This document shows, one piece after another, positions 58,551 through 64,000 of a stretch of DNA of 64,000 bases. Both the position numbers and the translations under genes were made by a program. The stretch spans positions 24,359,884 through 24,423,883 of the forward strand of contig NC_133648.1 in assembly GCF_009905375.1 (NCBI RefSeq), read 5' to 3'. How positions within the stretch are numbered: position 1 is the first letter of the stretch; each line of letters starts with the position of its first letter. The notes beneath the pieces are model-generated. The model was given only the letters and a program-made list of their open reading frames with translations, was not told the origin of the DNA and made no database searches. The stretch is from Apium graveolens (Eukaryota; Streptophyta; Magnoliopsida; Apiales; Apiaceae).

Positions 58551-60846
58551 AGAAGTCAAATCTGAAGTATTTTCATGTATTTGGATGCAAGTGTTTTGTT
58601 CTTAAGACTCATCCCGAACAGCTATCCAAATTTGATCTAAAAGCTGATGAAGGAATTTTTGTTGGATATCCACTTTCCACAAAAGCCTTCAGAGTCTACA
58701 ATTTAAGAACAAAGGTTGTCGTGGAATCTATCAATGTCTCTTTTGATGATAAGAAAATTACTGGACTTGAAGTTTTTAATGATCATGATCAGCTGAGATT
58801 CGAAAATGAAGTTTTTAATTCTGATTTTGTAAATCCTGACAGTCTAAATCCTGATACTGCAAACTCTGATGGATTAAACTCTGATGTTATTGAAACTATG
58901 GTGACTACACATAAGGAAAATGCACCTGTGCAGGGGGAGCATATTGAAGATCCAACCACATCTTAAGAAGCATCAGAATCTACAACAGGCTCTTCAAGTT
59001 CTGATTCGTCAAGTTCTGATGGGCCAAGTTCTGATAATTCTGAAAACTCAAATTCTGATAATTCTGGAAACTCAAATACTGAAGGATCCAACTCAGAGAG
59101 CATAATTTCAGTGGGAGCATCAGAAAATGTTGATGGAGACAGCATGGATCATGGGGGAGCATCCAGTTCTAGAGATAACCTTCCATCTGCAAGAAAGTGG
59201 ACTAAAGCACATACACCTGACTTAATTATTGGAAATCCTGATGCAGGTGTCAGAACTAGAACAGCTACATCAAATGAATGTCTCTATCATTCTTTTCTTT
59301 CTCAGACTGAACCAAAGAAAGTGGAAGAAGCTCTTCAAGATGCTGATTGGGTGCAAGCAATGTAGGAAGAGTTAAATGAGTTTGAAAGAAATAAATTCTG
59401 GACCCTAGTGCCAAGACCAAAGAACAGGTCTGTTATTGGTACAAAGTGGGTGTTAAGAAACAAAACTGACAGTGATGGCATAATTACAAGGAATAAAGCA
59501 AGGCTGGTTGCAAAAGGATACTCTCAACAGGAGGGAATTGATTATTATGAAACATTTTCACCAGTTGCTAGATTGGAAGCCATAAGGATATTTTTGGCTT
59601 ATGCTGCTCATAAGAAGTTTAAAGTCTTTTAAATGGATGTAAAAAGTACCTTTCTCAATGGAGAATTGGAAGAAGAGGTATATGTTGAACAACCTCAAGG
59701 CTTTGTAGATCCCAAATTTCCCAATCATGTCTACAAGCTTGATAAAGCACTTTATGGCCTTAAGCAAGCTCCAAAAGCATGGTATGAGACTTTAGCTCAG
59801 TTTCTTCTAGAAAGTGGATTTAACAGAGGGACTATTGACAAAACACTGTTCTACCTCAACCATGGAAAGGACTTACTTTTGGTGCAGATATATGTTGATG
59901 ATATCATTTTTGGTTCTACAAATGACAGACTTTGTAAGAAGTTTGCCAAGTTGATGCAGTCAAGATATCAAATGAGTATGATGGGAGAACTTAACTATTT
60001 TTTGGGCCTTCAAGTCAAGCAGAATGAAGAAGGAACTTTTATTTGTCAATCTAAGTACACCAGAAATTTGTTGAAGAAGTTTGGAATGCATGATTGTTCA
60101 AATGCATCCACTCCAATGGCCACTACAACAAAGTTGAATAAGGATACTGGTAAATCAGTAGATAATACTGATTATAGAGGTATGATCGGCTCATTACTCT
60201 ATCTAACTGCAAGTAGACCTGATATCATGTATGCTACCTGTCTTTGTGTAAGATTTCAAGCAGATCCAAGAGAACCTCACTTAACAGCTGTGAAAAGAAT
60301 TTTCAAGTACCTTAAGGGTACAGCTGATCTGGGATTGTGGTATCCTAGAGAATCAGACTTTAAGCTAATAGGTTACTCAGATGCAGATTTTGCAGGATAC
60401 ACAATTGACAGGAAAAGCACAAGTGAAAGCTGCCAATTTCTTGGAGGCAGATTGGTTTCTTGGTTTAGCAAGAAATAGAAGTCAATTTCCATATCAACTG
60501 AAGTAGCATAATACATTACTGCAGGAAGTTGTTGTGCACAGATTCTTTGGATGAAGAATCAGTTACTGGATTATAGGTTAGAATTTTCTAAATCCCTATT
60601 TACTGTGATAATCAAAGTGCTATTGCTATGACAGGTAATCCAGTTCAACACTCAATGACAAAGCACGTCAGCATTAGGTACCACTTCATAAGAGAACATA
60701 TGGATGAAGGTACAGTGAAATTGCATTTTGTTCCAACAGATCAACAACTAGCAGATATCTTCACAAAACTACTATGTGAAGCTACTTTTACAAGATTGGT
60801 AAATGAAGTTGGAATGGTTTCAGGTTCTTTCTCTAAATCTGCTTAG
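58551..60846 (+). pseudogene. pol: Element C integrase end, reverse transcriptase and RNase H
   Basis: Resumes at SNLKYFHVFGCKC, continuing C's integrase after D. An acidic linker (58800-59105) is built of TTCTGATAAT-like DNA repeats. [16 protein letters not shown] near 59636 and YVDDIIFGS near 59891-59917. RNase H: YSDADFAG near 60375 and the tail FTRLVNEVGM near 60786. Stops: TAA 58964, TAG 59363, TAA 59630, TAG 60476 and further ones to 60600, mostly at Gln codons in the relatives; also a frameshift near 60600. It supplies the RNase H region missing from E. Confidence 0.85.
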
Positions 60847-62207
60847 TTTATGTTCTGATACATCAGACTTTATGATCAGTATTTACAGATATTACTATCT
60901 TTGTGTATTATGTGCTTAAATTGAAATTTTCTAAGTGCTGATTGTTTTCTGATGTGAATTTCTAAACTCTGATAGTGATATGAATGTTTCTGTGACTATT
61001 CAATCCAATGAGGATAACTGTGTTAGATGCTGACCTAGTAGTCTTTAATATACTAAAGATCTTATGTATGAAGTAATTGTTTATGTGGAAAAGCTTTTAA
61101 CACAAGCAAATTCTGATATTGAGCTTAGTTAAAGTTTACTTTGTGTATCTTATTACTAAGTCAAAAACTAGAATAGTGCTTCTTATCTGTTAAGTTCTGA
61201 TGTTAGTAAATCTGATGGATGTACTAAGTGCTGATAAGCCTCACTTATCAAAAGAAAAAAAAAAGAAAAAAAAATAAATATTAGGTACTCCTTTGAGATC
61301 TAGAGTAAAAATGTGGAAGGGAAGACCCAAGTGCATTGCTGGTATTAAGTAATATGCATTTGAAAAGCAAAATAAAATTTTCTTGGTGACTTTTTACACT
61401 CTATGATTATTGGAGAAATACTCTGATAGCAGCATAAATTTTGATAAGCAGTCGTGACTCACTTACACTGAGAAGCCACTATAAAAAGGAATTTGAAAAG
61501 ATGCATAAAATGAGCATAAAACAGTTGAGGTAGACTCATGTATGAACTCATTCTACAGTAGACTTCAGACTAATGACTGATTTTGAGCAAAGTTCTTAGT
61601 TATGCCTTATTTCTAAGATTAACTGAAGTAAATCAGACTTTACTCTTTGTTTGATATTTAGCTTATTGCACACACATACACTCCAAATGAATGATGAAAA
61701 TGACTGTGGTGATAAATGTTATTTTAGATGAACAGTTTAAGTGTCAATTGCATAAATTCTGAGGACAAGTTCTGATGGAAGTTCTGATGAGTAAGTTCTG
61801 AGGAAACCATATCAGTATTTGTGTGAAGAATTACAGGAATAACTTTTCGAGTTAAGAAGCCATATTCTGATGACTTTTAAATCCTGATAATAATCAAGTT
61901 CTGATGCTGACGTGGCAGTATTTATTTACTTGGTTTATTTTTGGTCATTACTTGAACGATAATATTTTTACAGAATATTGGTTAATGTGAGATAAAATAG
62001 TCATAATCATTATAGGTTAGTGGTTAGCGTGTATGTCTTGAAAAACTGCATGCGCACAATAATTGTTAATATATCTCGTGCCCATTAACTCTGGCTTTAG
62101 ATCTTTTACTGACTGTTATTATTACACATCAGTCTAGGGAGTCGAGGGGTCATTATTTTTACTTGTAATTGTTACACATTCCTCGCGTCCCTTAGTATTC
62201 CATTGCC
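60847..62207 (+). other. Element C spacer between pol and third ORF
   Basis: Non-coding. It contains TGTTAGATGCTGACCTAGTAG (61020-61040), also found in E next to its RNase H deletion, a purine run at about 61250-61277, and many AAGTTCTGATG motifs (for example 61759-61800). Homologous to E 35987-34831. Confidence 0.7.
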
Positions 62208-62264
62208 TATTTAAATGACTGATCATTCATCAGTAAAACCACATCTGTTCATTTCTCTCAAACA
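62208..62264 (+). promoter_or_regulatory. Putative internal promoter and leader of element C third-ORF region
   Basis: TATTTAAA at 62208-62215, a short leader with TTTCTCTCAAAC, then ATGGCA at 62265. The position corresponds to the aORF promoters of E and D. Confidence 0.45.
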
Positions 62265-62504
62265 ATGGCACATTTTAGTTGGTATTACTGTTATGGCACA
62301 TAAACTGTGACTATCTTTCGAAATGGAATTCTGACTTCATATCCTATCAACAACATTCCATTCGTCATATGGATTCAACTTCCAGAGAACATTAAAAATG
62401 ATCTGTTGTCTTTCCAAAGAGAAGTTCATCTTCGTTTTCTTAAACAACAGGAGCAAATCATTCATCTTGTTGTTCTCTTTGTTGAAAGTAGGAAGAAGAA
62501 TTAA
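62265..62504 (+). pseudogene. Small ORF in place of the usual aORF start (79 codons, one stop)
   Basis: ATGGCACATTTTAGTTGG starts a frame of 79 codons ending TAA at 62504, with a single in-frame TAA at codon 13 (62301-62303), probably a former CAA. After the stop the product contains NGILTSYPINNIPFVIWIQL and a Lys/Gln-rich helix (LRFLKQQEQII), ending VESRKKN. I do not recognise it. It shows no resemblance to the MAPK... N-terminal domain found in E. It may be a captured host gene, or a short alternative aORF of this subfamily. Confidence 0.5.
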
Positions 62505-62798
62505 TTGTCATCCATCTGTTTCTCTTCACCATCAGCTTTGTCAGGCTTCTTAGCTTAGGACTAAGGCTGTTGATGTTAAGAATTGTAAAATAAAACTATC
62601 TTGTACTTTATGCATGTAATTGATAAATTTCATGAAATGTACTCATCTAATATATCAATGAAATTTTCTTTAATGGCAAGATTTGTTCTTTGTTTCTCAA
62701 ATTATGTGACTGTGCATGTTTAATTGTAATTAATTAATCTTTACTTCATCGATTTTTAATTTTATTTTGTGATGAATGTTTTGATTAAATTCTGTTGA
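62505..62798 (+). other. 3'-UTR-like AT-rich segment
   Basis: AT-rich sequence after the small ORF with AATAAA at 62589-62594, 85 bases past the stop, and further T/A-rich sequence. All frames are closed. It looks like a plant 3' untranslated region; an intron is an alternative, but the 3' edge (TTTGAG|GAAAC) is a weak acceptor. Confidence 0.4.
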
Positions 62799-64000
62799 TT
62801 TGAGGAAACAACTGAGGAACAGGTTCCCATATCAGAACCTGTTGTTATAGAAGATGAGAAGGTTTCTTCTCAGAAAGATACTGTAACTGGGAGTTCTAGG
62901 CCCCTCAAAAGGCTTAAAAAGTTAAATTCTGATGATAAAGCTCCTACAGTGTCTCCGCCTTTGAAGAAATTGAAGAAACAGAGAGCTTACAGGGATATAG
63001 TTGAGTCAGATTTGGAGGATGTAGTGGAAGCAGCTAAGGAAGGGGATCAGGAATCTCTGATCTCAATAGAACTAATTGTTATTGAATCACTTCCTTCTGC
63101 ACAACCAGACACTGCTCAAGACAGAGTACCTACACCTCCTATGTCACCTATAATTGAACAAGTACATACTGAAGACCCAGGTACAAGTGCTGAAATTGAT
63201 ATTCATAACTTAATTGTGCCTGAGGTTCTGTACTTGGAAGCTCCACCAATTCAACTCACTCCAACAACAACACCAATTTTGGATGTTGATCAAGACTTGG
63301 TTGTAGATCAAAATTTAGAGGATGATGTTGAAGCCTCTATAGCCTCACATACTGCTATTTTATCAGAGGATGTTGATACTGCAGGATCTGCAAGTTCTAA
63401 TGCTGCCAATGAGGAAACTACTGGTGAAGTTGCTACCAATCTAAATGCTGATGCAGCTGGTCCATCAGGACATGCACCTCAACAAATAGTTAATAAAGCT
63501 AATCTAATCAAGAAGTTTGTTAAGGAAACACCAGTACCTTGGAGTGAAACTCCTAGAGGAAAGGAGTGGACTAAGGAATGGAACACAGTTAGTTTTGTTC
63601 CTTCTGAAAAGATTCTTGCTGAGCATCTGGCAAAAGCTGATGAAATGCTGATAAATGATGATTTCAAGGCACAGCTGAGAGTTACTGCATTGAGTTCTAG
63701 GCACCTTCAAGGTCAACATTCAACAACTCATGCCAAGGTGAATAAAATTCAAGAAATCTTGATCCAGCAAGATATGAATGTGAAACTTGAAAAGAACAGA
63801 TTTTTCAAGCCTACCTTTGATAGAATTGCCAACATTGAGAAAACTCAGGAGAAGCAACAAGCTCAGATTTCTGAAATTTTGAAGAATCAAGCTTCTCAGC
63901 AAACTAAACTCAATGAGATCCAATCCTCAGTGGAATTGCTTGTCTCTCTTCTTTTACCTGCTGATGCCAAAAAGGGGGAGAAAGTGATTAAGTCCAAATG
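62799..64000 (+). CDS. Element C aORF, middle and coiled-coil part, open to window end
   Basis: 400 codons with no stop, from just after a TGA (62796-62798) to the window edge, so both ends are undefined. It matches the aORF of A and E: basic patch with LKKLKKQRAYRD (about 62965), EGDQESLIS (about 63041), LYLEAP-like LVPEVLYLEAP region, Trp-rich segment with RGKEWTKEWNT (about 63557), coiled coil with ANIEKTQEKQQAQISEIL (about 63829), and LLLPADAKKGEK near the end. This is the least decayed aORF body in the window, in contrast to C's broken pol. Confidence 0.7.

Larger units (their letters stand above)
41944..64000 (+). mobile_element. Element C: SIRE-type copia element, 3' end outside window
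   Basis: Plus-strand element with 5' LTR, primer site, gag, decayed pol, spacer and an altered third ORF that runs off the window. Its integrase is interrupted by element D (46011-58550) with AGAAG target duplication; pol resumes at 58551. Most of its stop codons sit at former Gln codons. The family is close to A and E. Confidence 0.85.

Noticed and set aside
58963..59162. Minus-strand ORFs rich in Leu, Ser and Glu repeats
   Set aside because: Antisense of the repetitive integrase-RT linker in C.

Overview
This window is plant nuclear DNA made almost entirely of nested LTR retrotransposons. I see no single-copy host gene, tRNA, rRNA, or bacterial or organellar sequence. Evidence for a plant: Ty1/copia elements of the SIRE/Maximus type (gag, pol, then a third ORF, primed by tRNA-iMet), Ty3/gypsy chromovirus-like LTRs over 4 kb long, and AT-rich methylation-decayed sequence. 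The copia gag style resembles large-genome eudicots; Apiaceae is my best guess, at low confidence.

Layout. Element B (copia, minus strand) is the oldest recognisable layer; only its gag (3705-4571), primer site and two LTR pieces (4632-4755, 41708-41943) lie here. Element A (copia, plus, 3' part, 1-3704) ends inside B's gag. Element E (copia, minus, 4756-41707) sits in B's LTR. E was hit three times by one gypsy family: G1 (4931-11699) and G2 (11978-26102) are both in E's 3' LTR, and solo LTR G3 (28640-33028) is in E's third ORF. Element C (copia, plus, 41944 to beyond the window end) sits in the rest of B's LTR. Element D (a different copia family, plus, 46011-58550) sits in C's integrase. 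Target-site duplications: CAATG (G1), TCTGA (G2), GTATG (G3), AGAAG (D), and imperfect TACAC/TACTC (E).

How the parts work. Each copia element has gag (capsid and zinc knuckles), pol (protease, integrase, reverse transcriptase, RNase H) and a separate downstream additional ORF (aORF). The aORF starts ATGGCA behind its own TATA-like promoter and encodes an N-terminal globular domain plus a coiled-coil tail. All copies are damaged. The least damaged pieces are D's 967-codon integrase-RT-RNase H frame, C's 453-codon gag, and an open aORF frame running off the window end.

Most unusual signals: (1) a decamer, TCAACGGATA or its complement, sprinkled about 40 times through D only, in LTRs, coding regions and spacers, often as short inverted pairs; (2) a comparable but different motif, AAGTTCTGAT, in A, C and E; (3) a chimeric 3' end of D in which its tail and polypurine tract are replaced by a second copy of the host element's already-dead integrase; (4) an internal promoter plus swapped first exon-like cassette in C's third-ORF region.
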